Assembly: GCA_938035525.1 (NCBI GenBank)
Contig: CALHOI010000099.1
Coordinates: forward strand, 1 to 63,513
Length of the DNA: 63,513 nucleotides
From: an uncultured Granulosicoccaceae bacterium
GTDB lineage: Bacteria; Pseudomonadota; Gammaproteobacteria; Granulosicoccales; Granulosicoccaceae
Reading direction: 5' to 3'
Of this stretch, positions 17,110 to 24,864 are shown piece after piece. The translations under genes and the position numbers were made by a program. The notes under the pieces were generated by a model. The model worked only from the letters and a program-made list of their open reading frames with translations, ran no database searches and was not told the origin of the DNA. Within the stretch, counting starts at the first letter, position 1. Each line of letters begins with the position of its first letter.

Positions 17110-18300
17110 ATGAGCAAACAAAACACAGGCAAAAATCGCTTAGGCGTTATCTACCGCATCGCAGTTGTGTTTTTGTTGTGCGCCTGCTCAGGCAGCGCGC
17201 TAGCGCAGAACGATGCCTACAGCATTCAGGTTGCCGTGGTTGATCGTTCATCGCCGGAACAACAGAACGCCTATCAGGTTGGCATGCGTTCAGTGTTGCT
17301 GGCTAACAGTGGTGACAAAACGTTATTAAACCGCGACGATGTGCGGGCCGGGCTGGGCAAGGCGGATACGTTTGTTGAGTCGTTTCGATACGAGTCGCCA
17401 ACGGTTGGCACAACCATTTCACGCAACACGCCCATGACCGATGCAGTTAGAAGCAGCGGCAAGGCGACCCAATTGATGTTCATTCAGTTTAATCGCGAAC
17501 TCATCAATGAACTGATTCGCCCCAGCAGTGCGCCTGAACCCGAAACTCAAGAAGGGTTCGACCCTTTTGCCAATGTATCCATGGCACTGATGTGGATCAT
17601 AGTCGAAGACGGTAGTCGACAAATGTTGATCGGTGCGGCCGAGGGTCAGAACGTGATGGACCGTGCGCGCGAGATCGCCGGTGGTCTGGGCATGTCTTTG
17701 TCATTTCCGGCTGGCGATACAACCGATACGCAGGCGGTTGCCGTTGACGATATTAAAACCGCTAATGTAGATAGGCTCTCGACAGCAGCCTTACGCTATG
17801 CGCAGCCGGTGACTTTAGCCGGCCACTTAACGCGCACTCGTACGGGTAGTTGGGAGGGTGTCTGGATGAAAGTGGCTGCGGGGCAAAACCAGAATCAGGC
17901 TTATCGAAGTAAAAGTCTTGATGACGCATTGCAACTGGGTATTTCCTGGTTAAGTGCAAAAGACAGCAACAGCGCACAGGTACAACCGAACTTTCAATCG
18001 GGCACCAGCTCGGCTTCATCCAGTACAGAAGGCTTGCTGTGGATTAGCCCGTTGCGTACCACAAAAAATTATTCTGAAGTGATGGCATTTCTGAGCTCCA
18101 TCGACGGTGTCGATGCGGTGTATCCCAAAGAAGTGCTTAGCAGTGGAATGGTGTTTGCGGTGGTGCCACGCAGTGCGTTGTCAACCGTTGGTCGTGCGGC
18201 AGGTACGCGGGATTGGTTACGGCAATCAACAACGCCAAGTTCTGCCAGTGAAAGCCGCTTTGCGCAAGGCATCAGTGTTGCGTTCGAATACTTGCGCTAA
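17110..18300 (+). CDS. DUF2066 domain-containing exported protein
   Basis: 396 aa from ATG 17110, with an N-terminal signal peptide (VIYRIAVVFLLCACSGSALA). The DUF2066 domain covers about residues 38-270: VQVAVVDRSSPEQQNAYQVG-like start, then LANSGDKTLLNRDDVRAGL, FRYESP, and FNRELINELIRPSS. Function unknown; the family is conserved between purM and hda in many gammaproteobacteria, as here. The next reading frame (hda) begins directly at its stop. GTG 17098 is an alternative start but adds only four residues. Confidence 0.88.
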   Translation: MSKQNTGKNRLGVIYRIAVVFLLCACSGSALAQNDAYSIQVAVVDRSSPEQQNAYQVGMRSVLLANSGDKTLLNRDDVRAGLGKADTFVESFRYESPTVGTTISRNTPMTDAVRSSGKATQLMFIQFNRELINELIRPSSAPEPETQEGFDPFANVSMALMWIIVEDGSRQMLIGAAEGQNVMDRAREIAGGLGMSLSFPAGDTTDTQAVAVDDIKTANVDRLSTAALRYAQPVTLAGHLTRTRTGSWEGVWMKVAAGQNQNQAYRSKSLDDALQLGISWLSAKDSNSAQVQPNFQSGTSSASSSTEGLLWISPLRTTKNYSEVMAFLSSIDGVDAVYPKEVLSSGMVFAVVPRSALSTVGRAAGTRDWLRQSTTPSSASESRFAQGISVAFEYLR

Positions 18301-18318
18301 TTGGCAGATAATTCATTT

Positions 18319-19014
18319 ATGTTGCACCCGCAACTGACACTGTCACTGGGCACCGTTCCGTCGTCATCGTTTGAAACCTTTTTGTGCGGTGCTGACAACA
18401 GTAACGCGGTGTCTGCGTTAAAAGCGTTTTGCGACGGTGCGCTTAACGAAAAGCAATTGTTTTTCTGGGGCGAACCGTGCAGTGGCAAAACTCACTTGCT
18501 TAGCGCGGCCTGTCAACACTTTGCGGCGCGCGGCTTCCAGGTGGCATACCTCACCGGCGAATTAGCCAGTAACAGCGAGGCCTTGTCGGGTATGGAGCAA
18601 GCTGATTTGTTGTGCATCGATGATGTGCACTTGTTGCATGCTGGCGCTGAAGAAAGTCTGTTCCATTGCATAAACAGGTGTCGGGATGCAGATACCCGAT
18701 TGATATTTGCATCAGCTCAACCCATCGATGAGCTCAGTGTTGTGTTACCCGATTTAAAAACACGTTTATCGTGGGGGCTGGTGTTTCAATTACACACATT
18801 AAACGACGATGAGCTACCCGACGCGTTGAATCTGCTGATGGGCGCACGCGCCATGGAGGTGGGTGACGAGGTCATTGATTATGTGTTGCGGCGTTATCCT
18901 CGCAACATGGCGGCGCTGCATTCGCTGGTTGAACAGCTTGACCAGGCCACGCTCAGTGAACAACGCAAGGTGACTATTCCTCTGGTGAAACGCTTGAGCG
19001 AGTCGATGGCGTAA
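18319..19014 (+). CDS. hda: DnaA regulatory inactivator Hda
   Basis: 231 aa AAA+ protein that, with the beta clamp, stimulates ATP hydrolysis by DnaA and so prevents re-initiation of replication. The N-terminal clamp-binding motif is QLTLSLG, close to the QLSLPL of E. coli Hda; this fixes the start at ATG 18319 and not at TTG 18301. Walker A is GEPCSGKTH, Walker B is LLCIDDVHLL, and the lid helix with arginine is TRLSWGL. Overlaps the convergent DUF2069 gene by 41 bases at its 3' end. Confidence 0.94.
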   Translation: MLHPQLTLSLGTVPSSSFETFLCGADNSNAVSALKAFCDGALNEKQLFFWGEPCSGKTHLLSAACQHFAARGFQVAYLTGELASNSEALSGMEQADLLCIDDVHLLHAGAEESLFHCINRCRDADTRLIFASAQPIDELSVVLPDLKTRLSWGLVFQLHTLNDDELPDALNLLMGARAMEVGDEVIDYVLRRYPRNMAALHSLVEQLDQATLSEQRKVTIPLVKRLSESMA

Positions 19015-19348
19015 ATCGGGCGAAGAACATACTGCCCACAAACAGCAACAAGCTGAATACCACAGTAAGGTAGCCTAACCATGCCTGGCCCTCGCCATGA
19101 TTGAAGCTCGCATCCACCCCCACGGCAAAATAAAACATCGATAAAAACGTGACCCATTGGTGCGTGTAGCGCCTTGCGTACAACAGGCCTCGTAGCGGAA
19201 ACAACAGCGGCACAACCAACAATACGATGGGGACGACTCGTGGAATGTTTTTTGGTGGCGCCAGCCAGGTGAACCAGCTCAATAGCAAACCGAGTAATCC
19301 GAAGTACCCTATAAGCGCGCACCAGCGAGATAAAAATTGTTTGTCCAT
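18974..19348 (-). CDS. DUF2069 family inner-membrane protein
   Basis: 124 aa with four predicted membrane segments: about 9-29 (WCALIGYFGLLGLLLSWFTW), 36-55 (RVVPIVLLVVPLLFPLRGLL), 63-80 and 89-108. The order and the GLLYARRYTHQW segment match DUF2069. Function unknown; the family is often next to hda or wrbA. The ATG at 19348 is immediately preceded by a perfect GC-rich hairpin and has no visible Shine-Dalgarno sequence. Its C-terminal 13 codons are shared with the end of hda on the opposite strand. Confidence 0.88.
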   Translation of the reverse strand: MDKQFLSRWCALIGYFGLLGLLLSWFTWLAPPKNIPRVVPIVLLVVPLLFPLRGLLYARRYTHQWVTFLSMFYFAVGVDASFNHGEGQAWLGYLTVVFSLLLFVGSMFFARFTPSTRSSVSPEE

Positions 19349-19365
19349 CGCGCGATTATCGCGCG
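19349..19365 (-). promoter_or_regulatory. Perfect hairpin abutting the DUF2069 start codon
   Basis: CGCGCGATTATCGCGCG is a 7-bp perfect inverted repeat with a three-base loop. It ends one base before the start codon on the minus strand, where the ribosome-binding site should be. It can equally be read as two copies of TCGCGCGATTA/TCGCGCGAATC (19348-19369). It could limit translation initiation; that is inference. Confidence 0.6.
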
Positions 19366-19395
19366 AATCAACGGTTGCGGCAGGATTTATTTTTT

Positions 19396-19452
19396 AGGCG
19401 TGCTTTTTTTGATTGCGCTTTCTTGATCGTGCTTTCTTGATTGTGCTTTGGG
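19396..19452. repeat. 14-bp tandem array, three clear copies plus one diverged
   Basis: GATTGCGCTTTCTT (19411-19424), GATCGTGCTTTCTT (19425-19438), GATTGTGCTTTGGG (19439-19452), with a more diverged copy at 19396-19409. Period is exactly 14 for the last three. It fills most of the gap between the thioredoxin-like gene and the DUF2069 gene, both on the minus strand. Confidence 0.85.
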
Positions 19453-19470
19453 CGGTTATCGCAGCGCCGC

Positions 19471-20010
19471 TTACAGCGCTGCGAAACGTGATTCAAGCTC
19501 ACTAATTTCTCGAACTCCGACCAGGGTGTCCACTTTTTTACCGCTAGAGTCGAATAGCACCAGGGTGACTTTGTCAGCATAGTGTTTGCGTTGAAAGCTG
19601 CCTCCGGTGGCGTCGGTCATGTCGGCGACGCGGTAGAGCACATCGGGGTTATTTTTCAAGGCGGCGCGGGTATTTTTCATTAGCTGTCTGCACAGTTGGC
19701 AGGACGGGTCGTGGACTTGAACCACCACTGGTTTTCCCTGTCCTATGACGTTGAGCTCGTGCAGGTTTTTATTTTGCACATCGTAGCGGTGAATGGCGGT
19801 TCCGGCAACGGCTGCTACAGGCATTGCTATCAGTGCTTTCAAGGCGTTGCGGCGATTCATCCAGGACGGCTTGGGCTTAGCCTCGCCATTGCTTTTGTTT
19901 CCCTTGGTATGGGCGCCGGATTGTGCGCTGGTTGCAGCCTTGTTGGCAGGGGCGTTATCTGCGTTGGCTCGATTTGCGGCTTTCTTTTTGTGACGGTTTT
20001 TTCGGCTCAT
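19471..20010 (-). CDS. Thioredoxin-like membrane-anchored protein with basic N-terminal tail
   Basis: 179 aa. Residues 1-50 are disordered-looking and rich in Lys, Asn and Ala (SRKNRHKKKAANRANADNA). A short membrane or signal-anchor segment follows (ALKALIAMPVAAVAGTAI, about 56-73). The C-terminal part is thioredoxin-like: GKPVVVQVHDPSCQLCRQLM, with redox motif CQLC at Cys104-Cys107, then VTLVLFDSSGKKVDTLVGV. Predicted as an envelope thiol oxidoreductase. Exact family not recognised. It stands divergent from dsbA, another thiol enzyme, with 208 bp between them. Confidence 0.68.
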   Translation of the reverse strand: MSRKNRHKKKAANRANADNAPANKAATSAQSGAHTKGNKSNGEAKPKPSWMNRRNALKALIAMPVAAVAGTAIHRYDVQNKNLHELNVIGQGKPVVVQVHDPSCQLCRQLMKNTRAALKNNPDVLYRVADMTDATGGSFQRKHYADKVTLVLFDSSGKKVDTLVGVREISELESRFAAL

Positions 20011-20053
20011 GTCTCAATAACGAATGTTTCGCCTGGATGATTGCCTTGATGGC

Positions 20054-20090
20054 AGCTCTTTTTCATGACTTAAGCTCTATTCATGACTTA
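20054..20090. repeat. 18/19-bp tandem duplication upstream of dsbA
   Basis: AGCTCTTTTTCATGACTTA (20054-20072) and AGCTCTATTCATGACTTA (20073-20090) are adjacent near-identical copies in the gap between the thioredoxin-like gene and dsbA. They differ by one insertion and one substitution. Confidence 0.8.
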
Positions 20091-20218
20091 CCAAGGGTCC
20101 AAAGCAGGAAATGGGCCCAATGCAATCATTTTAGGCTGGCACTCGTTGTTGCTCTGACAGCCGGTGATTTACTTGCATTGGCATTCTGACTTAACCAACA
20201 CGCTTAGCAGGAGACAAA

Positions 20219-20899
20219 ATGAGTAACAACAACCAGGGATTATCGCGACGTCGCTTTATGACCCGAGTAGCTGCCGTGGGCGCGGTGGGGTCGGTATCTT
20301 CTTTAGGGGCAATGGTGCCGGTCAGCAATGTTTTGGCGCAAGGTGCTTTGCCCTACGAGACCTTAGAGTCGCCCATGCCAACACGGGATGAGTCACGTGT
20401 AGAAGTACTTGAGTTTTTCTGGTTTGGTTGCCCGCATTGCTATGCGTTCGAGCCCGCCATTAATAAGTGGAAAGCAGGTAAACCTGACTATGTGAATTTC
20501 GTCAGAGAAGCGCCTCCGCTTAACCCCAGTTGGGAAACGCACTCCCGCACATTTTATGCGGCCGAAGCGCTGGGCATAACTGACGGTATGTTCGACCAAT
20601 TATTTGATCGTATCCACAAAGAAAGAAAGCCCATGAGAGACCCAAAGAAAGTGGCCAAGTGGATTGCATCGCTTGACTTGGGTGTATCTGCCGATGAATT
20701 TTCAAAGGCGATGAAATCCATGGCGGTTGAAACTGCCTTAAAGCGCTCCATGGGGCGAGCCAGACAAGCTGGTATAACCGGCGTACCAAGCATTATTATT
20801 AATGGAAAATACCGAACCGGCAATACGTTGGCTGGTGGACACCAGGGCATCATTAACGTGATTAATGAGCGCGCTGCAAACGAGCACGCTAACAGCTAA
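20219..20899 (+). CDS. dsbA: Thiol:disulfide interchange protein DsbA, Tat-type signal
   Basis: 226 aa periplasmic disulfide oxidase. The N-terminus LSRRRFMTRVAAVGAVGSVS has a twin-arginine-like signal, unlike the Sec signal of E. coli DsbA. The active site is CPHC at Cys71-Cys74 in EFFWFGCPHCYAFEP, and the cis-proline loop is GITGVPSIIINGKYRT. A helical insert lies between. Ribosome-binding site AGGAG is eight bases before the ATG. Directly followed (5 bp) by an ECF sigma gene, which suggests that envelope redox state and sigma activity are linked here. Confidence 0.92.
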   Translation: MSNNNQGLSRRRFMTRVAAVGAVGSVSSLGAMVPVSNVLAQGALPYETLESPMPTRDESRVEVLEFFWFGCPHCYAFEPAINKWKAGKPDYVNFVREAPPLNPSWETHSRTFYAAEALGITDGMFDQLFDRIHKERKPMRDPKKVAKWIASLDLGVSADEFSKAMKSMAVETALKRSMGRARQAGITGVPSIIINGKYRTGNTLAGGHQGIINVINERAANEHANS

Positions 20900-20904
20900 A
20901 GCCC

Positions 20905-21423
20905 ATGTCGATCTCCAGACAACACATTGAATCCTTATTGCACTCAGCCTATCGTTATGCGCACGCGTTATGTGCGCATGCCGAAATGGCTGAGGATCTG
21001 GTTCATGAAAGTTGGCTGAAGGTCGTCGAGAAGCATGGACCGTTACCGGATAAAGCATTGTTGTTTCGGGTCATCAGAAATTCGTTTATTGATCAAGTCA
21101 GGCATCGAACGCGTTTTCCAAGCGATACGTTTCAAGAGCAACTGATGCCTGATGCTCAATCTGGCGACCCGTCCGACTATGTCAGTGAAGATCGCGTGTT
21201 GTCGGCAGGGTTGGCTGCACTGCGCGAAATTGATCGCGAGGTTTTATTTCTTTGGGTGTTCGAAGGGCACACTGCAGCCGAAATTGCTGATTTAACCGAA
21301 CAGTCTCGTGGCACGGTGCTTAGTCAGATACATCGTGCCAAAGGCAAGCTGAAAAAGCATCTCGATCAGCATACTCAACAGTCTTTCACGGTTGTCGAAA
21401 CGCCGAGGAAGAAGCAATCATGA
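20905..21423 (+). CDS. ECF (group 4) RNA polymerase sigma factor
   Basis: 172 aa with only sigma-2 and sigma-4 regions. Region 2 is seen as AEMAEDLVHESWLKVVEKHG with LLFRVIRNSFIDQVRHR. Region 4 is ALREIDREVLFLWVFEGHTA, then the helix-turn-helix EIADLTEQSRGTVLSQIHRA. Binds core polymerase and redirects it to stress promoters. The stop overlaps the next gene's start (ATGA), the usual coupling of ECF sigma with its anti-sigma. Regulon is unknown; the neighbouring dsbA suggests envelope or thiol stress. Confidence 0.9.
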   Translation: MSISRQHIESLLHSAYRYAHALCAHAEMAEDLVHESWLKVVEKHGPLPDKALLFRVIRNSFIDQVRHRTRFPSDTFQEQLMPDAQSGDPSDYVSEDRVLSAGLAALREIDREVLFLWVFEGHTAAEIADLTEQSRGTVLSQIHRAKGKLKKHLDQHTQQSFTVVETPRKKQS

Positions 21424-22136
21424 ATGAACAGGATAAACGAGTACGGGATTATTATTCGAAGGTGTTTATGCCGTCAGAAAAGCTTGACCAGCTCGTGGCA
21501 ATGGGAGGTCTTGACGACTCTGAAGAACACGCTAAAACACAAGCTGCGGAGCAAGTAGTTGACCGAACAGGCAACGATCAAAATCGCTCTTCCAGCTTCG
21601 CTCAAAAATTAGTTGCGGACGACAACACGTCCGATAACAAGACATTGTCTAGCCGGTTTCTGCGGGCTGTAACCGTGCCGTTATGGCACCCAGCGTTAAA
21701 AGCGGTTGCCGCAGGTGTATTAGTGATGATGGTGTCGCTTTGGATGCATAACACCGGTACTGAAACGCAGCGTATGCAGCTTACCGTTAAAGAAGTTGCG
21801 ATGAATCACACCACCAGGCTCGAACCCGAGTACCGGGGTGAGTCCTTAGCCAGTCTTGATAATTCCATGCAGCAACTACCGTTTGCATTGGTATTGCCAG
21901 AAACCCTGGCCAACACATACGAATTGGTTGGTTCTCGCTATTGCTCGCTTGGTGGAGCCTTGGCAGCGCATGTCAAATTTAAAGAAAAATCCTCTGGCAG
22001 GCCGATGAGTTTGTTTGTCACGGCTAACTCCAATGAGCTTGGAGAAATACCCGCGCAACAAACAACTCACGAAGGCGTTGCGGTAGAGTTCTGGAAAGAG
22101 GGTGGGTTATTTTTCGCGATGGCAGAGCGAACCTAA
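21420..22136 (+). CDS. Putative membrane-spanning anti-sigma factor
   Basis: 238 aa. A cytoplasmic part of about 95 residues begins MNEQDKRVRDYYSKVFMPSEK. One membrane helix follows (about 98-114: ALKAVAAGVLVMMVSLWM). The rest, about 120 residues, is periplasmic. There is no HxxxCxxC zinc motif, so it is not a ZAS-type anti-sigma. The periplasmic domain has one cysteine in GSRYCSLGGALAAHVKF, a motif also seen in some anti-sigma-like proteins with DsbA neighbours. Function is inferred from the overlap with the ECF sigma gene and the single-helix topology. Confidence 0.65.
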   Translation: MNEQDKRVRDYYSKVFMPSEKLDQLVAMGGLDDSEEHAKTQAAEQVVDRTGNDQNRSSSFAQKLVADDNTSDNKTLSSRFLRAVTVPLWHPALKAVAAGVLVMMVSLWMHNTGTETQRMQLTVKEVAMNHTTRLEPEYRGESLASLDNSMQQLPFALVLPETLANTYELVGSRYCSLGGALAAHVKFKEKSSGRPMSLFVTANSNELGEIPAQQTTHEGVAVEFWKEGGLFFAMAERT

Positions 22137-22209
22137 TATCGACTTTCTAGTTGCTTCTTCGCTTCCCTTTGCTGCTCTCAACTTTTCGCTCATTGACCTG
22201 CTTTTCAAT

Positions 22210-22809
22210 TTAGTTGCTCTTTAACCTTAAGGCCAGGTCGGCTACTCGTTCTCCCAGTAACTTGCAAAGCTCAGATTCTGTGTCGTCTATTGGGGTATTG
22301 CCCTGTTCGCCTGCCAGGTGGCTTGCGCCATAGGGTGTACCACCAGAGCGGGTTTTCATTAAGCCCGGATGTGAGTAGGGTAGGCCACTGATAATCATGC
22401 CGTGGTGCAACAAGGGGATGAGCATGGTTAACAATGTGGCTTCCTGCCCGCCGTGCAAACTACCCGTTGACGTGAATGCCGCTGCGGGTTTTCCGGCCAG
22501 CGTGCCGGCAAGCCACTGCGATGAAGTTTGATCAAAAAAGTGTTTTAACGATGCCGACATGTTGCCAAAGTGCGTCGGACTGCCCACGACTAACCCATCA
22601 ATTGAATCAAGATCAGCAAGCTGCACAAACGGCGCACCTGATTCTGGAATGGGGCTCTGGCTGGCGCTGAGGTTGTTGCTGACTTTAGGCACACTGCGTA
22701 TCAATGCTTCGCAGCCTTTTACGCGTTCGACTCCGTGTGCCACGTGCTTTGCCATGGCATAGGTGTTACCGCCGTTAGTGTCGTAAATGATCAGGATCTT
22801 ACTAGTCAT
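22210..22809 (-). CDS. wrbA: NAD(P)H:quinone oxidoreductase, WrbA family
   Basis: 199 aa flavodoxin-fold enzyme that reduces quinones by two electrons using NAD(P)H and FMN. FMN-binding signatures are ILIIYDTNGGNTYAMAKHVA (phosphate loop), GSPTHFGNMSASLKHFFDQTS, FTSTGSLHGGQEATLLTMLIPLLHHGM, and PYGASHLAG (these quoted as landmarks). Length is normal. Just upstream its leader contains a 13-bp tandem duplication that doubles the AGGG ribosome-binding element. Convergent with the anti-sigma gene. Confidence 0.92.
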   Translation of the reverse strand: MTSKILIIYDTNGGNTYAMAKHVAHGVERVKGCEALIRSVPKVSNNLSASQSPIPESGAPFVQLADLDSIDGLVVGSPTHFGNMSASLKHFFDQTSSQWLAGTLAGKPAAAFTSTGSLHGGQEATLLTMLIPLLHHGMIISGLPYSHPGLMKTRSGGTPYGASHLAGEQGNTPIDDTESELCKLLGERVADLALRLKSN

Positions 22810-22810
22810 G

Positions 22811-22836
22811 ATTTATTACCCTAATTTATTACCCTA
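22811..22836. repeat. Perfect 13-bp tandem duplication at the wrbA ribosome-binding site
   Basis: ATTTATTACCCTA occurs twice in perfect tandem (22811-22823, 22824-22836). On the minus strand each copy reads TAGGGTAATAAAT, so wrbA has two identical AGGGT elements at about 9 and 22 bases before its ATG. Confidence 0.9.
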
Positions 22837-22975
22837 TAAGCCAGCATGGCGACTTCTGATGCACCGGCAAAATGTGAAGTCTGTCATATAAAAGCGGCAC
22901 ACTGACGAAATATTCCACTGAATCTGATTTTCGCCGATACAGAATCAGGTGCCTCTTCAGTAGCGAATAACATCC

Positions 22976-24808
22976 GTGACCAATACAGCTTTGTCCAATA
23001 CAGCCGACGTTCTCAGCGATCAAGCAAGACGTTTTGTCGACCCTGCTACCGGTAAGCTGGAACTGGGTGCTGTGCTTGAAGGCCTGTTGCAAGAAGGTCT
23101 GATAGAAGAGTCTAACTCGCAATTGTTGCTGTCGTTATCGCAAACCAACGATGCTGCTAATACATTAGGCCCATTAGAGCGCATAGCCAATAGTGGGTGG
23201 ACGCTGCCCGCTGATGAGAATATAAAGATTGATCTTGAGTATTTGTCAAAGTGGCTGGCTGATAAAGTTGGTTTGCCGTGGCTACGAATCGACCCGTTAA
23301 AAGTGGATGTACCTGCCGTTACGGCGGTGACGTCATCTGCTTACGCAACCCGTTTTAACGTTATCTGTGTAGAAGTCACACCAGACTACGTGGTGTTCGG
23401 AACGGCTGAACCATACTACGATGAATGGCAGGCAGAGCTACAGCGCGTGCTGCAAAAAGAAATCAGACTGGTTGTTTGTAATCCGGATGACATCCGTCGT
23501 TTGCTGGTCGAATTTTATTCCTTGTCTAAATCGGTTCTGGGCGCCAACAACGATCACCTGAATACATCCAGCGCAGTTCAAAACCTTGAGCAACTCATGG
23601 AGTTGGGTCGCGGTGGCAAGCTGGAAGCCAATGACTCTCACGTTGTGAGTATTGTTGACTGGTTGTTGCAATACGCCTACGAACAGCGCGCCAGTGATAT
23701 TCACCTTGAGCCGCGCCGTGACGATGGTGGAGTGCGTTTTCGCATTGATGGTGTTATGCAACAGGTATACGACATGCCCGCCGGTGTGATGAGCGCGGTA
23801 ACCAGTCGCCTTAAAATATTAGGTCGCATGGATGTAGCCGAAAAAAGACGACCACAAGATGGCCGTTTAAAAACCCGTAACGCTGAAGGCAAAGAGGTAG
23901 AGCTGCGTATATCCACGATGCCAACCGCCTTCGGTGAAAAAATGGTTATGCGAATATTTAATCCGGATGTGTTGGTCAAGAACCAGACCCAACTTGGGTT
24001 TGACGCGCGTGAGGCGGGTATCTGGAATGACATGATCAAACAGCCGAACGGTATTTTACTGGTCACAGGGCCAACCGGCTCGGGTAAAACCACAACGCTG
24101 TACAGTAGCCTTAAACTGTTGGCAACGCCAGAAGTAAACCTGTGCACGATTGAAGACCCGATCGAACTCATTGTGCCCGAGTTTAATCAGATGCAAGTAC
24201 AGCACAACATTGATCTGGATTTTGCTTCCGGTGTTCGCACACTGCTAAGACAAGACCCGGACATTATTATGGTGGGTGAGATACGAGATCTGGAAACCGC
24301 GCAAATGGCGGTGCAAGCAGCACTAACAGGCCATTTGGTTATTTCAACACTGCACACAAACGATGCGCCAGCCGCCATTACCCGTATGCTCGAACTTGGT
24401 GTGCCGTATTACTTGATTCGCTCAACCTTTATTGGGGTTATTGCGCAACGCCTAATCAGAACCTTCTGCCCGCACTGTGTTGAAACCACAGAGGTCGATG
24501 TAGATCAATGGAATGAAATGATGGCGCCGTGGAAGGCAGAACCGCCTAAAGAGCTGAATAAGGCGGTCGGTTGTCTGGAGTGTCGTAACTCGGGTTTCCT
24601 TGGCCGCGCTGGTATTTACGAACTACTACAGCTCACACCAGGTGTTAAGGAAATGATTGTGCCCGATGTGCACCTTGAAGACCTGCGCAAGCAGGCCTTC
24701 AAAGACGGTATGCGACCCCTTCGCGTTAGCGGGCTGGCTAAAGTGGCGCAGGGTAAAACCAGTTACGAAGAAATTTTAAAAGTCACCCCAGCACCGTTGA
24801 TCGGCTAA
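22976..24808 (+). CDS. GspE/PulE-type secretion or pilus assembly ATPase
   Basis: 610 aa. N-terminal T2SSE-N-like domain (about 60-200), then the hexameric ATPase core: ASDIHLEPRRDDGGVRFRIDG (arginine-rich linker region), Walker A GPTGSGKTTT, Asp box TIEDPIEL, Walker B PDIIMVGEIRDLETA, His box. The zinc-binding cysteine pairs are CPHC and CLEC. The start is GTG 22976 with no clear ribosome-binding site. It could drive type II secretion (GspE) or a pilus (PilB-like); no gspF, gspD or pil gene is nearby, so its partners must be elsewhere. Confidence 0.88.
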   Translation: MTNTALSNTADVLSDQARRFVDPATGKLELGAVLEGLLQEGLIEESNSQLLLSLSQTNDAANTLGPLERIANSGWTLPADENIKIDLEYLSKWLADKVGLPWLRIDPLKVDVPAVTAVTSSAYATRFNVICVEVTPDYVVFGTAEPYYDEWQAELQRVLQKEIRLVVCNPDDIRRLLVEFYSLSKSVLGANNDHLNTSSAVQNLEQLMELGRGGKLEANDSHVVSIVDWLLQYAYEQRASDIHLEPRRDDGGVRFRIDGVMQQVYDMPAGVMSAVTSRLKILGRMDVAEKRRPQDGRLKTRNAEGKEVELRISTMPTAFGEKMVMRIFNPDVLVKNQTQLGFDAREAGIWNDMIKQPNGILLVTGPTGSGKTTTLYSSLKLLATPEVNLCTIEDPIELIVPEFNQMQVQHNIDLDFASGVRTLLRQDPDIIMVGEIRDLETAQMAVQAALTGHLVISTLHTNDAPAAITRMLELGVPYYLIRSTFIGVIAQRLIRTFCPHCVETTEVDVDQWNEMMAPWKAEPPKELNKAVGCLECRNSGFLGRAGIYELLQLTPGVKEMIVPDVHLEDLRKQAFKDGMRPLRVSGLAKVAQGKTSYEEILKVTPAPLIG

Positions 24809-24864
24809 AGCGTTGTGACTGGTCGCCAGCCAGCGTGTTGCCAAAAACGCTGCGGGTGATACCT

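Noticed and set aside
24809..24864. Bidirectional terminator between gspE and the oxidoreductase
   Set aside because: Only a weak AGCGTT/AACGCT pairing with a long loop and no T-run.
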